From Frateuria sp. Soil773 (lineage in GTDB: Bacteria; Pseudomonadota; Gammaproteobacteria; Xanthomonadales; Rhodanobacteraceae): a stretch of DNA of 64,000 nucleotides. A model generated the notes under the pieces. The model was not told where the DNA came from and ran no database searches. It was given only the letters and a program-made list of their open reading frames with translations. The stretch covers positions 124,280 to 188,279 of the forward strand of contig NZ_LMSL01000041.1 in the NCBI RefSeq assembly GCF_001428405.1, read 5' to 3'. The stretch's first letter is position 1. Each line of letters opens with the position of its first letter. The position numbers were made by a program, and so were the translations under genes. Positions 1 through 7,870 of the stretch are shown one piece after another.

Positions 1-276
1 GCCGGCGGCCGCATCGTCTACCGCTTCCGCGGCCGCGACCTGCACCTGGTGCTCGGCCCCGGCAGCGACGGCAAACCGGTGCGCTTCCGCGTCGCCATCG
101 ACGGCAAGCCGCCGGGCGCCGACCACGGCATGGACACCGATGCCGACGGCAACGGCACGGTGAGCGAGCAGCGCCTGTACCAGCTGGTGCGCCAGGCCCA
201 CGGCAGCGGCGAGCGGCTGTTCGAGATCACCTTCCTCGACCCCGGCGTGCAGGCGTACGCCTTCACCTTCGGCTGA
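1..276 (+). CDS. DipZ-like cytochrome c biogenesis / thiol-disulfide protein, C-terminal fragment
   Basis: This is the last 91 codons of a gene that begins before the window. The visible part contains RFRVAIDGKPPGADHGMD, then DADGNGTVSEQRLYQLVR, and ends FLDPGVQAYAFTFG. This pattern is typical of the C-terminal beta-rich domain of DipZ-type proteins, which follows the membrane (CcdA/DsbD-like) and thioredoxin-like domains. Such proteins carry reducing power across the inner membrane to periplasmic disulfides. The next gene encodes an exported methionine sulfoxide reductase, a natural client of such reductants, which fits an envelope redox-repair unit. The membrane and thioredoxin parts lie outside the window, so the family call rests only on the tail. 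Confidence 0.7.
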   Translation, partial: AGGRIVYRFRGRDLHLVLGPGSDGKPVRFRVAIDGKPPGADHGMDTDADGNGTVSEQRLYQLVRQAHGSGERLFEITFLDPGVQAYAFTFG

Positions 277-315
277 GCCGGGGCCGCCCCGTCGTTCTCT
301 CCACGGAGACAAGCC

Positions 316-930
316 ATGTCACGCATCGATGAAACCCTCGCCATGGACCGCCGCCGCTTCCTGCGCGCCGCGCTCGCCGGCGGCGCGGTCGCGGTGGCCG
401 GCGGCAGCCTGCTGGCGCCGCGCCTGTTCGCGCGCGGCACCGCCGCGGCCATCCCGGCCGGCACCGCCGCGGGCGGCGACGTCCTGCTCGAATGCTTCGC
501 CGACGACGGCCACCGGCTCGGTCCCTGCCACGTGCGCAAGCTGGTGCTCACCGATGCGCAATGGCACCAGCGTCTGTCCGACGACGCGTTCTACGTGATG
601 CGCCGCAACGGCACCGAGCGCGCCTTCAGCGGCCCGCACGAACGCCCCGGCCCGGGCCTGTACCGCTGCGCCGGCTGCGACACCGCGCTGTACGACGCCG
701 CCACCCAGTACGACTCCGGCACCGGCTGGCCCAGCTTCTGGCAGCCGATCGCCAGGGCGAACGTCGTCGAAAGCCGCGACCGCGCCTTCGGCTGGGAACG
801 CACCGCGATCAGTTGCGCCGGCTGCGACAGCCACCTCGGCCACGTCTTCGACGACGGCCCGCGCCCCACCGGCCTGCGCTACTGCATGAACTCGGTGGCG
901 CTGCGCTTCGTGGCGGCGACGAGCGGGTAG
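316..930 (+). CDS. msrB: Peptide-methionine (R)-S-oxide reductase, Tat-exported
   Basis: MsrB reduces methionine-R-sulfoxide in oxidised proteins. The start at 316 is supported by GGAG at 305-308, seven bases upstream. A twin-arginine signal (DRRRFLRAALAGG, residues 11-23) precedes an alanine-rich stretch, so the enzyme should be exported folded to the periplasm. The SelR domain fills the C-terminal half: paired zinc cysteines at C118/C121 and C167/C170, the GWPSFW motif, HLGHVFDDGP, and RYCMNS with catalytic C190. At 204 residues it is longer than cytosolic MsrB because of the leader and a linker. It lies 39 bp after the DipZ-like gene and is probably co-transcribed, giving a reductase beside its likely electron donor. 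Confidence 0.93.
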   Translation: MSRIDETLAMDRRRFLRAALAGGAVAVAGGSLLAPRLFARGTAAAIPAGTAAGGDVLLECFADDGHRLGPCHVRKLVLTDAQWHQRLSDDAFYVMRRNGTERAFSGPHERPGPGLYRCAGCDTALYDAATQYDSGTGWPSFWQPIARANVVESRDRAFGWERTAISCAGCDSHLGHVFDDGPRPTGLRYCMNSVALRFVAATSG

Positions 931-1203
931 GCGCTGCGGACCGACGACTCGACCCGGCACGAAACCGCGGTCGCCGGCCGACCGTGCCACCCGCCATGCA
1001 CCGCCCTCCCGCGCGCAGGCGCGGCATTGACGCAGCGCCGCCGGCCCAGTGAGACTAGCCGGGCATCGTCCACCCGATGCCCAACCGTTGCGCGTGGGCT
1101 GCTGCCGCACGACCGAAGCCGAGGGCGCTTCGACGGACCCGGTCCGTCGCGCCCGGCTCCGGTCCATCGGACAAGGGCGCCCTCCACTGCCGGAGGACCC
1201 GCC

Positions 1204-2079
1204 ATGCCCCATGCCGTTACCCACCGCCTCGCCATCGCCACGTCCTCGATGGTCCCGGGCATCCATCCGGACGACGCCCACCTGGCGGCCACGTTGCGCA
1301 GCCTCGGCATCGAGACGGTCGCCCGCGTCTGGAACGACCCTGGCGTGGACTGGTCGCGGCACGACGCCGTGTTGATGCGTTCGACCTGGGACTACTTCAA
1401 GCACTACGCCGCTTTCGCGGCATGGCTGGAACACCTGCCCGTCCCGACGATCAACGACCGAAGGCTGCTGCGCTGGAACGGCAACAAGCGCTACCTGCTC
1501 GAACTGGCGGCGCAGGGCATCGACATCATTCCCACGCAGATCGCATCGGCCGCTGACCTGCGGCAGACGCTGGCCGGCATGCCCGGCCGGGAAGTGGTCG
1601 TCAAGCCGACGATCAGCGGCACGGCCTGGCATACGGCGCGCGGCACGGTCGGCGATGCGGCCTTCGACCGGAAAGTCGCGCAGTTGCCGGAGGCGTTCGA
1701 CTACCTGGTGCAGCCATTCGTACCCGAAGTCGTCAGCGAGGGCGAATGGTCGCTGCTGTTCTTCGACGGCGACTACAGCCACGCCGTGATCAAGCGCCCG
1801 ACGGCCGGCGATTACCGCGTGCAATCCGAATTCGGAGGCTCCGCCGAGGTCGTCGATCCCGGCGCGACGCTCATCGCCAGCGCGAAGCGGGCCCTCTCGG
1901 CCGTGGCCGCGCTCGGCCATCCCGACGTCGCCTATGCGCGCGTGGACGGCGTGGTCTCGCAGGGCCGCTTCCTGCTGATGGAGCTGGAAATGATCGAACC
2001 CTTCCTGCACCTCGGCGCCCGCCCGGAAGCCGCGGAACGCTTCGCCCGGAACCTGCACAAGCGATTGGCGGCCTACTAG
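1204..2079 (+). CDS. ATP-grasp superfamily protein of unknown substrate
   Basis: This 291-residue soluble protein starts at 1204, with a clear GGAGG at 1192-1196. ATP-grasp features in order: an N-terminal pre-ATP-grasp part with RSTWDYF; ATP-binding strands including VVKPTISGTAWHT and LVQPFVPEVVSEGEWSLLFF; and a metal-binding acidic end LLMELEMIEPFLHLG. The layout resembles the glutathione-synthetase/RimK side of the fold and the D-cycloserine ligase-like ATP-grasp proteins, which join a carboxylate to an amine using ATP. No biosynthetic neighbours reveal the substrate. A 273-bp gap separates it from msrB, so it is probably transcribed alone. Confidence 0.8.
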   Translation: MPHAVTHRLAIATSSMVPGIHPDDAHLAATLRSLGIETVARVWNDPGVDWSRHDAVLMRSTWDYFKHYAAFAAWLEHLPVPTINDRRLLRWNGNKRYLLELAAQGIDIIPTQIASAADLRQTLAGMPGREVVVKPTISGTAWHTARGTVGDAAFDRKVAQLPEAFDYLVQPFVPEVVSEGEWSLLFFDGDYSHAVIKRPTAGDYRVQSEFGGSAEVVDPGATLIASAKRALSAVAALGHPDVAYARVDGVVSQGRFLLMELEMIEPFLHLGARPEAAERFARNLHKRLAAY

Positions 2080-2272
2080 CCCGCCCGGCAGCCACCGGGA
2101 CGCCTTTGCCGCGATGGAAAGCGGTACGGCGACCTGCGGATGGTCGCTCCGGGCCGAACGCAGGGTCCCTTTTCAATTTCAGAACCCGGCGTTCCGGTCG
2201 CAGAGCCCGCGTTCGAACCCTTGATCCAAATGCAGACGGGCCACATCGCCGCCATCGTTCGCCTGGGGCTCG

Positions 2273-2641
2273 TTACGCGTTCGAGATCATCACCTTCTGA
2301 ACGATCTTCCACGTCCCATGGACCTTCAGGCAGGACAGCATATCCGTGAAGACACGCGGCGGGACCTGCAACTTCACCTTCAAGACCGCGAGATCTTTCT
2401 CGACATCTATCGACAGGACCTGGTCGTCTCGCTCGAAGCCCTGTTGTTTCGGAGCCATCATGTTGCGCACGGCGGCCAGCCACGTCGCAATCGGCGTCAC
2501 GCTCGCGTTGCCGTCCTCGCCGATCTTTGTCACGGAACTCGATGGATGAAACAGGGATGCAAATTTTTCAGCATCCATTTCATAAGCGGCGTCGAAATAA
2601 GTCTGAGCGATCGACCGCAAAGCGGAAACATCCGGATCCAT
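2273..2641 (-). CDS. NTF2-like / lumazine-binding-like small protein
   Basis: This 122-residue protein has no signal peptide. It opens with SIAQTYFDAAYEMDAEKFASLFHP, continues with an S-V-T-K-I-G strand and a TPIATWLAAVRN helix, and ends HGTWKIVQKVMIS. That helix-then-curved-sheet pattern is typical of the SnoaL/NTF2-like and Lumazine_bd_2 families, which bind small ligands or act as small enzymes. It is transcribed away from the LysR gene at 2830 across a 188-bp AT-richer spacer, so the LysR protein probably controls it. The ligand is unknown. GC content around it looks lower than in the flanking core genes. Confidence 0.7.
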   Translation of the reverse strand: MDPDVSALRSIAQTYFDAAYEMDAEKFASLFHPSSSVTKIGEDGNASVTPIATWLAAVRNMMAPKQQGFERDDQVLSIDVEKDLAVLKVKLQVPPRVFTDMLSCLKVHGTWKIVQKVMISNA

Positions 2642-2829
2642 AGCTGCCCTCGAAGGTTGTCACGCCGAGCCGATTCAGGCGGCCCGGCAATTCCGTGCCA
2701 AGCGACAGGCGCCTGTGCATCGGCCGAAAAGTCCTGGCGTTACGTTGCTGCCGAGCAAGCGTAGGGCAGAGTGACTTATGAGACCATATCGTTTTCCAAT
2801 GATAGCGTCATGAGCAATATTCATAATTC
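2642..2829. promoter_or_regulatory. Divergent intergenic control region of the LysR/NTF2-like pair
   Basis: This is the only space between two divergently transcribed genes. Its right half (about 2777-2829) is markedly AT-rich and contains the imperfect palindrome ATGAGCAATATTCAT at 2810-2824. LysR regulators usually bind such divergent promoters. Promoter hexamers could not be assigned with confidence. Confidence 0.45.
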
Positions 2830-3711
2830 ATGAGAAACGAACTGAACGAACTCGCTACTTTCGCGATGGTCGCCCGGGAACGAAGCTTCACTCGTGCCGC
2901 GGCGAAGCTGGGCGTTTCCCAGTCAGCGCTCAGCCATGCGATCCGCGGGCTCGAAGAGCGGCTCGATCTGCATCTTCTCGCTCGGACAACGAAGAGCGTC
3001 GCGCCAACCGCCGCCGGGGCCGCTCTCTTGAAAGACTTGTCTCCGGCGCTTGAGCAAATAGCCCAGGCCCTGGACAGGGCGCGAAGCGTCCGTCGTCGCC
3101 CCGCGGGCCGCCTTCGAATCGTGATGTCGCGCTCGGCCGCCGTAATGGTATTGCTGCCGCGGCTCACGGCATTCGCCGAGGCCTATCCCGACATCGTTCT
3201 CGACGTTGTCACCGTGACGGGTCCCGTAGACCTCGTCGCAGGCGAGTTCGACGCCGGCATCCAGCTCGGCGAGTACATCCAGAAGGACATGGTCGCGGTG
3301 CGCGTCACGCCGGAATTGCGACTGGCCGTCGTGGGATCGCCTGGCTATTTCTCGTCGCGAAGCATTCCGCAAAAGCCAAAGGATCTCAGCGATCATCGAT
3401 GCATAACACTGCGCCTTCCGGGCGGTCCCTATCGATGGGAGTTCGAGCGCGGGCGAAAGTCGGTCACGATCAGCGTGAACGGGCCGCTCATCATCGACGA
3501 TACCCACTTGGTGATCCAGGCGGCGCTCGCCGGGGCGGGGCTCGGTTTCGTCTATGAGGAGCAGGTCGCACAGGACATCGCTGAGCGGCGGCTCATCCGT
3601 GCCCTGGAGGATTGGACGCCGCCGATTCCCGGCTTCTTCATGTACTACCCCAGCCGTCAGCATCAGCCTTCCGCGCTGTCTGCGCTGGTGGACGCCCTGC
3701 GACTCCCGTGA
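2830..3711 (+). CDS. LysR-family transcriptional regulator (CrgA-like)
   Basis: This 293-residue DNA-binding regulator carries the LysR N-terminal winged helix (residues 1-60): ELATFAMVARERSFTRAAAKLGVSQSALSHAIRGLEERL. A linker helix and a periplasmic-binding-protein-like effector domain follow, containing RLRIVMSRSAAVMVLLPRL, VDLVAGEFDAGIQLGE and GLGFVYEEQVAQDIAERRLIRALEDW. The C-terminal YYPSRQHQPSALSALVDALR is typical of the CrgA/PtxR branch. The effector is unknown. The divergent NTF2-like gene at 2273-2641 is the most likely target, together with the regulator's own promoter. Confidence 0.92.
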   Translation: MRNELNELATFAMVARERSFTRAAAKLGVSQSALSHAIRGLEERLDLHLLARTTKSVAPTAAGAALLKDLSPALEQIAQALDRARSVRRRPAGRLRIVMSRSAAVMVLLPRLTAFAEAYPDIVLDVVTVTGPVDLVAGEFDAGIQLGEYIQKDMVAVRVTPELRLAVVGSPGYFSSRSIPQKPKDLSDHRCITLRLPGGPYRWEFERGRKSVTISVNGPLIIDDTHLVIQAALAGAGLGFVYEEQVAQDIAERRLIRALEDWTPPIPGFFMYYPSRQHQPSALSALVDALRLP

Positions 3712-3906
3712 CAAGAGTCAAGGTGCCGCGGGCCATGGTGTTCCGGTCGTGCATACTCCTGGGACGCCTCATCGCCATGCACCGCGCATCGAGGTCCGGG
3801 CATCGGGTTGGCCTCCCTTCGCAAAAGCCCCTTCGCCGGTCTTTTCCGACAACGGGAACCTGCGACGATGGCGGCGGTCGATCACGACTCTTCCACTACC
3901 CGAGGC

Positions 3907-4950
3907 ATGCCCATGGCAGTTCGCGTTCTTCCGTTTTCGCTCGGCGCCGGATTCGCGCTCTGGGCAGCCGCCGCATGTGCCGGCGCACCGGAGGGCGCGA
4001 TGCCTCCCGCACCACCGGTGTCGGTGTTCGCGCCCGGCGTGGTCTCGGGGCCGGCGCACGATTCGGCGCCGGCCTTCTCGCCGGACGGGAACACGGTGTA
4101 TTTCGGGCGCAGCAGCCCGGTGCAATCGGCGATCTACGTGGCGCATCGACGCGGCAATACCTGGTCCGAGCCGGAGGTCGCACCGTTCTCGGGCGCCTGG
4201 AACGACATGGAACCGGCCTTCGCTCCGGACGGCTCCTGGCTCGTCTTCGTTTCCAACCGCCCGGCGCGGGCCGGCGGGCCGCCGATCGAGGCGACCTACA
4301 ACGGCAACACGCAGAAGGGCGGCAACCTGTGGCGCGTCGACCGGCGCGGCGACGGCTGGGGCGAGCCGGTGCGGCTGCCCGACACGGTCAACACGAATCC
4401 GTCCACGTTCGCGCCGAGCGTCGCCGCCGACGGCAGCCTGTGGTTCATGACGACGGACGCGGCTAGCGGCAAGTTCCGCCTCTACCGCTCGCAGTTCCGC
4501 AACGGGCGCTACGAAACCGCGCAACCGCTGCCGTTCAGCGATGGCCGCGCCACCGACGTCGATCCGGCGGTCGCGCCGGACGAGTCCTTCGTCGTGTTCG
4601 GTTCCGGCCGCCTGCCCAAGCGCGGCATCGACCTGTTCATCGCGTTCCGCGACGGCGGCAAGTGGAGCGAGCCGGTATGGTTCGGCGATATGGTCAACAG
4701 CCCCGGCTCGGATGCCGAGCCGCGCCTCGGCGCGGACCTGAAGACGCTCTACTTCAGCAGCGAGCGCGCCGTGCCGGTCGCGTTCCCGCGCAGCCAGGCG
4801 CAGGCGCGGGAAGACACCGCCCGCATGCTGGCCTGGGACAACGGCAACTACAACATCTGGTCCACGCCGCTGCAGCCGTGGCTCGACGCGCATAGGCATG
4901 CCGATGCGCAAGGCACGGCCTCGCCGGCGAAGCACGGGCATCGCGGCTGA
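3907..4950 (+). CDS. Exported TolB-like/WD40-like beta-propeller (PD40) protein
   Basis: The protein has about 347 residues. The start is placed at 3907 (a second ATG lies at 3913) because a signal peptide follows directly: AVRVLPFSLGAGFALWAAAACAG. Upstream in-frame ATGs at 3808 and 3868 would put a non-hydrophobic extension before it. The mature part shows five PD40 blades of the type DSAPAFSPDGNTVYFG, DMEPAFAPDGSWLVFVSN, FAPSVAADGSLWFMT, DVDPAVAPDESFVVFGS and DAEPRLGADLKTLYFSSE. Such propellers usually bind proteins or glycans in the periplasm. No catalytic domain is attached, and the function is unknown. Confidence 0.82.
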   Translation: MPMAVRVLPFSLGAGFALWAAAACAGAPEGAMPPAPPVSVFAPGVVSGPAHDSAPAFSPDGNTVYFGRSSPVQSAIYVAHRRGNTWSEPEVAPFSGAWNDMEPAFAPDGSWLVFVSNRPARAGGPPIEATYNGNTQKGGNLWRVDRRGDGWGEPVRLPDTVNTNPSTFAPSVAADGSLWFMTTDAASGKFRLYRSQFRNGRYETAQPLPFSDGRATDVDPAVAPDESFVVFGSGRLPKRGIDLFIAFRDGGKWSEPVWFGDMVNSPGSDAEPRLGADLKTLYFSSERAVPVAFPRSQAQAREDTARMLAWDNGNYNIWSTPLQPWLDAHRHADAQGTASPAKHGHRG

Positions 4951-5049
4951 TTCCGGCCGCCGCGAGCGGCAGGACAACACGGCACGACAGCCGATGCGAA
5001 CCGCTGGCCGAAGCCGCCCATCCGACGGATAGGCCGTCCCGCCGCCCCG

Positions 5050-5600
5050 TCAGTGCAGGGTGACGACGATCGGCCGATCCCTGGTGATGATCGTGTCCGT
5101 ATTGCACGGACAGGCTGCCGCGTGCTCCAGCCAAGGCCTCGGCCGTCGGCCATCTCCGTCGCCGCGCGGCTCTTCGCCGAAATGAATGAAAGGCTCGATG
5201 GTGATGACCATGCCCTCCTCCAGAAGCCGATCGTTGGCTTGATCGAGGCATCCGGAGACACGCTCGGGTGCCTCGGGGAGGGCATGACCGATCCCCCACA
5301 AGGTTCTCGATGGCCCAAACCGCACGTCTTTGCGGCCCGCTGGGCCACCGCACCGATACGTTGATGGACTGGACCGCATGGGCTCGCCTCATCGCTTCCG
5401 CAGGAGACGTGTGGAATGGCGTGGCATAGGTACGCCCTCTGCGGATTAGTCAGGGGTACGGCCCGCGCCTCTCTCGTATCGCCGGAATAGCCGCCCAGCC
5501 CAGCCGAGACATCGGCGTTCGACCAGTCGCCTGCCGTCGGAAGTTGGCTAAATAATCCAATGTCACCCTTGCAGCAACCCATGTAAGAAAAGCCTGAAAA
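5050..5600 (-). pseudogene. Decayed type I methionine aminopeptidase-like (M24) gene
   Basis: Fragments of an M24 aminopeptidase appear in order on the minus strand but in three reading frames. One frame holds the metal-site signature NADVSAGLGGYSGDT (about 5471-5520) and IGAVAQRAAK (about 5357). A second holds WGIGHALPEAPE and ANDRLLEEGMVITIEPFIHFGE, and later TIITRDRPIVVTLH before a stop at 5050. A third holds GSLSVQYGH in between. At least two or three frameshifts are needed to join them. Family metal ligands are damaged: the HEEP/HEAP histidine is P, and the QYEH glutamate is G. The gene should be inactive. The N-terminal third is not recognisable. An intact housekeeping map is expected elsewhere. 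Confidence 0.72.
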
Positions 5601-5774
5601 AGATGTAGTCCCAAGATCAAAGTGACCGACGCCATATGCGTCAGAAAAATGCGCAGTTAATATCCGTGCAACGAAACGCAATCATTAGCTCAACCTTTCA
5701 GAGTGGACAAAGCGCTACAGCGTTCGTTGCCAAGCCCATCCGTACAAGACCACTCCCCAATCACTTGAGCACGC

Positions 5775-5780
5775 AAGGGA
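5775..5780 (+). promoter_or_regulatory. Ribosome binding site fixing the start of the Ig-like secreted protein
   Basis: AAGGGA lies six bases before the ATG at 5787, which begins a basic and then hydrophobic signal peptide. This supports the start and shows the low-GC gene still has translation signals. Confidence 0.55.
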
Positions 5781-5786
5781 GTCACA

Positions 5787-6308
5787 ATGCGCATGCGTAG
5801 ACCAATTGCGGCCGTTATGGCCGGAATTGCACTAAGTACTTTCACAGCAGAAGCCGCAGCCAAATCATCCACAAGCATTTCCATAACAATCAATGGAGAT
5901 CCCAAACCCGGAAACACCGTAATCGTTCGCGCAACGCTCACCGGCTCTCATATCGTCACCGGACCTTATCCGACTTATCCGGGCGCCCCGAATTATTTCC
6001 CATCTGGCAGCATAGTCATCGCCGCCAACGGCGTGACCATGACCTCCCAACTTGCAGGCCTATGGAATTCCTACGCCAGCTGCGAACCACTCCTTTATAC
6101 GCCTCCATTCGACACGATCTGCCATGGCCCATTAACCATCGTTGATTTTGCCTATGCCATACCAAAAGGCACCTCAAGCAGGATATTTGCCGCAGCATTT
6201 TTGGGCGACCCCGACAGCCACGGCTCGACCTCGACTCCTGTCGAAGTTAACGCAAGTTACCCAAGCATCACGCCAGTGCTCGACCTCCTTCTAAAACCAG
6301 GACAGTAA
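5787..6308 (+). CDS. Secreted protein with a bacterial Ig-like domain
   Basis: This 173-residue protein has a signal peptide (MRMRRPIAAVMAGIALSTFTAEAAA) and one beta-rich domain. The pattern NGDPKPGNTVIVRATLTG, PSGSIVIAANGVTM, then AAFLGDPDSHGSTSTPVEVNA matches the Big_5/Ig-like-repeat family, in which such strands form an immunoglobulin sandwich. Two cysteines about 20 residues apart (SCEPLL, TICHG) could form a disulfide. Codon and base use are much less GC-rich than in surrounding genes, suggesting acquisition. It is followed after four bases by another small secreted-protein gene, and the two probably form an operon ended by the hairpin at 6658. The function is unknown. Confidence 0.7.
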   Translation: MRMRRPIAAVMAGIALSTFTAEAAAKSSTSISITINGDPKPGNTVIVRATLTGSHIVTGPYPTYPGAPNYFPSGSIVIAANGVTMTSQLAGLWNSYASCEPLLYTPPFDTICHGPLTIVDFAYAIPKGTSSRIFAAAFLGDPDSHGSTSTPVEVNASYPSITPVLDLLLKPGQ

Positions 6309-6312
6309 TCCC

Positions 6313-6648
6313 ATGAGAAAAGCCATATCTTTCGCACTCATCTCCGCAATGACCTTCAGCACCGCCGCATTCGCCCAAACCAATACGGGCCCTGTATCCA
6401 TCCAAACGATATCCACTGGCTGGCTCAATGATTCCTTTGGCGTCGTCCCGACCACGACCACGGTCAACCCAGCTGGATGCGCAAATCCGGGAATCTACAA
6501 TACGAAATCATCCCTTCCCGGCTACACCACCGTTTACGCAGCAGTACTGACCGCATACAACACCGACAGCAAAATCACTTTAATCATCAGCAACACCGAA
6601 TGCGCAAATGGCTACCCCGAAATCATGGGCGTGGACATTTCCAAGTAA
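6313..6648 (+). CDS. Small secreted protein of unknown function
   Basis: This 111-residue protein has a clear signal peptide (MRKAISFALISAMTFSTAAFA, cleaved after AFA). The mature part of about 90 residues has two cysteines (AGCANP and NTECANGYPEI), likely disulfide-bonded, and ends with alternating hydrophobic strands (KITLIISNTECANGYPEIMGVDI). I recall that ending from short uncharacterised secreted proteins of Gammaproteobacteria, but I cannot name a family. Base composition is low-GC like its upstream partner, from which it is separated by only four bases. The pair probably works together outside the cytoplasm. Confidence 0.65.
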   Translation: MRKAISFALISAMTFSTAAFAQTNTGPVSIQTISTGWLNDSFGVVPTTTTVNPAGCANPGIYNTKSSLPGYTTVYAAVLTAYNTDSKITLIISNTECANGYPEIMGVDISK

Positions 6649-6657
6649 ACAGCTCGA

Positions 6658-6689
6658 AAGCCAAGCAAGGGCCCCCTCTTGCTTGGCTT
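6658..6689 (+). terminator. Perfect 12-bp hairpin after the secreted-protein pair
   Basis: AAGCCAAGCAAG (6658-6669) is exactly complementary to CTTGCTTGGCTT (6678-6689), with an 8-base loop, ten bases after the stop codon. No T run follows, so it may act as an mRNA 3'-end stabiliser or a weak terminator. Confidence 0.6.
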
Positions 6690-7234
6690 CATCCATTCCG
6701 CTAACGCCTTCACTTACTCCGGCCGGATATTCATAGGGCCGCACCCTGCAGGCACGGTTGAAAATTCGCAAGCAAAAAGTCCTGTCGGCAAAAATTCCTC
6801 TCTGACAACAAGAGAACCGGGTATAGGTTGCTATGGCCCGCGTCTAGGCCGACATGTGCATCGTCGCGTACATCTCGATCTCTGCCACCTTCGTCGCTGT
6901 GCAATGGCTGCCGCCGCTGGACGTCCGCATCGGCTGGTGGGTGGTCGCGGGCGGGCACTGGGCGTGTTTCGCCAGATGAGCGCTGTGCGCCGCATGGACC
7001 TTATGGCGCTCACACGCGCGCTGCGCGGGAACGGTTGCGATTGGTTGGCGCGCAGTAGCTCCAACGGCAAGTGACCCACAGCGCCATGGCCGGCCCCAGA
7101 GCTGCGCTCGGCGTCGACGTAGTTGCGCAGGCGCTGGCACGCGCCGCCGTACGGCGTGTACGGCATGCGGCCCTGTCTGCCGGAAACCGTCCGCTGACGC
7201 GGGATCGATATGCCCCCACAGGGGATGCGGTAGG
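6690..7234. other. Intergenic stretch without a supportable gene
   Basis: About 545 bp between the secreted-protein pair and nadD. The only suggestive element is a 41-codon ORF at 6853-6978 (plus) that reads as one hydrophobic segment (CIVAYISISATFVAVQWLPP), with no good ribosome site. The rest reads in no consistent frame and may be gene debris at the edge of the accessory patch. Confidence 0.5.
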
Positions 7235-7870
7235 TCAGCGCTTCCGGTAAGGCCCCAACAGCGCCGGATCGTCGAACAGCCCACAAGGCAGCAGGTAGCG
7301 CGGGTCGCGGCCGGCGGCGAGCAGTTCGCGGATGCGGGTCGCGGAGATCTCCAGGGAGGTGACGGCGAGGTCGAGCACCCTGCCCGCCGGCCGGTCGCGC
7401 AGGTCGGCGGCGTCGGTGCCGCGGCGGCCGGCGATCTCGCGTTGCAGTTCGCCGGGCAGCAGCGCTTCCACGCCGGGCCGGCTCAGTACGCCCAGGTGCG
7501 CCACCTCGAACAGTTCGCGCCAGCGGTGCCAGGAGGGCAGGCCGGCGAAGGCATCCGCGCCCAGCAGCAGCACGAGCGGACGGTCGCCCTGCTCCGCGCG
7601 CAGTTCATGCAGCGTGTCGATGGTGTAGGAAGGGCCGCTGCGGTCGAGTTCGCGCGTATCGAGCGTGAGCCGCGCCTGCCCTCGCAGGGCGGCGCGCAGC
7701 ATCGCCGTGCGCTGCGCGGCACCGGCGATCGGCGGCGGGCGGTGCGGCGGCACGCTGGCCGGCAGCAGGCGCACTTCGGCATCGAGCAGTTCGGAGGCTT
7801 CCCAGGCCACGCTGAGGTGGCCGAGGTGGACCGGGTCGAAGGTGCCGCCGAAGAGTGCGAGCGGCTTCAT
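7235..7870 (-). CDS. nadD: Nicotinate-nucleotide adenylyltransferase
   Basis: NadD transfers AMP from ATP to nicotinate mononucleotide to form deamido-NAD, a late step of NAD synthesis in the cytoplasm. The 211-residue sequence has the nucleotidyltransferase signature GGTFDPVHLGH (residues 8-18), SYTIDTLHELR, GADAFAGLPSWHRW and the ISATRIRELL motif near the C terminus. Length matches the family. Its ATG overlaps the holA stop by four bases (ATGA, 7867-7870), so it is translationally coupled as the last gene of leuS-lptE-holA-nadD. That order is widespread in Gammaproteobacteria. Confidence 0.97.
   Translation of the reverse strand: MKPLALFGGTFDPVHLGHLSVAWEASELLDAEVRLLPASVPPHRPPPIAGAAQRTAMLRAALRGQARLTLDTRELDRSGPSYTIDTLHELRAEQGDRPLVLLLGADAFAGLPSWHRWRELFEVAHLGVLSRPGVEALLPGELQREIAGRRGTDAADLRDRPAGRVLDLAVTSLEISATRIRELLAAGRDPRYLLPCGLFDDPALLGPYRKR

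Noticed and set aside
5450..5635. 61-codon minus-strand ORF with a hydrophobic start
   Set aside because: It overlaps the methionine aminopeptidase relic in a different frame and has no ribosome site or family signal.
6853..6978. 41-codon ORF with one membrane-like segment
   Set aside because: Isolated, no ribosome site, in a region that reads as debris; kept only as a remark in the intergenic entry.
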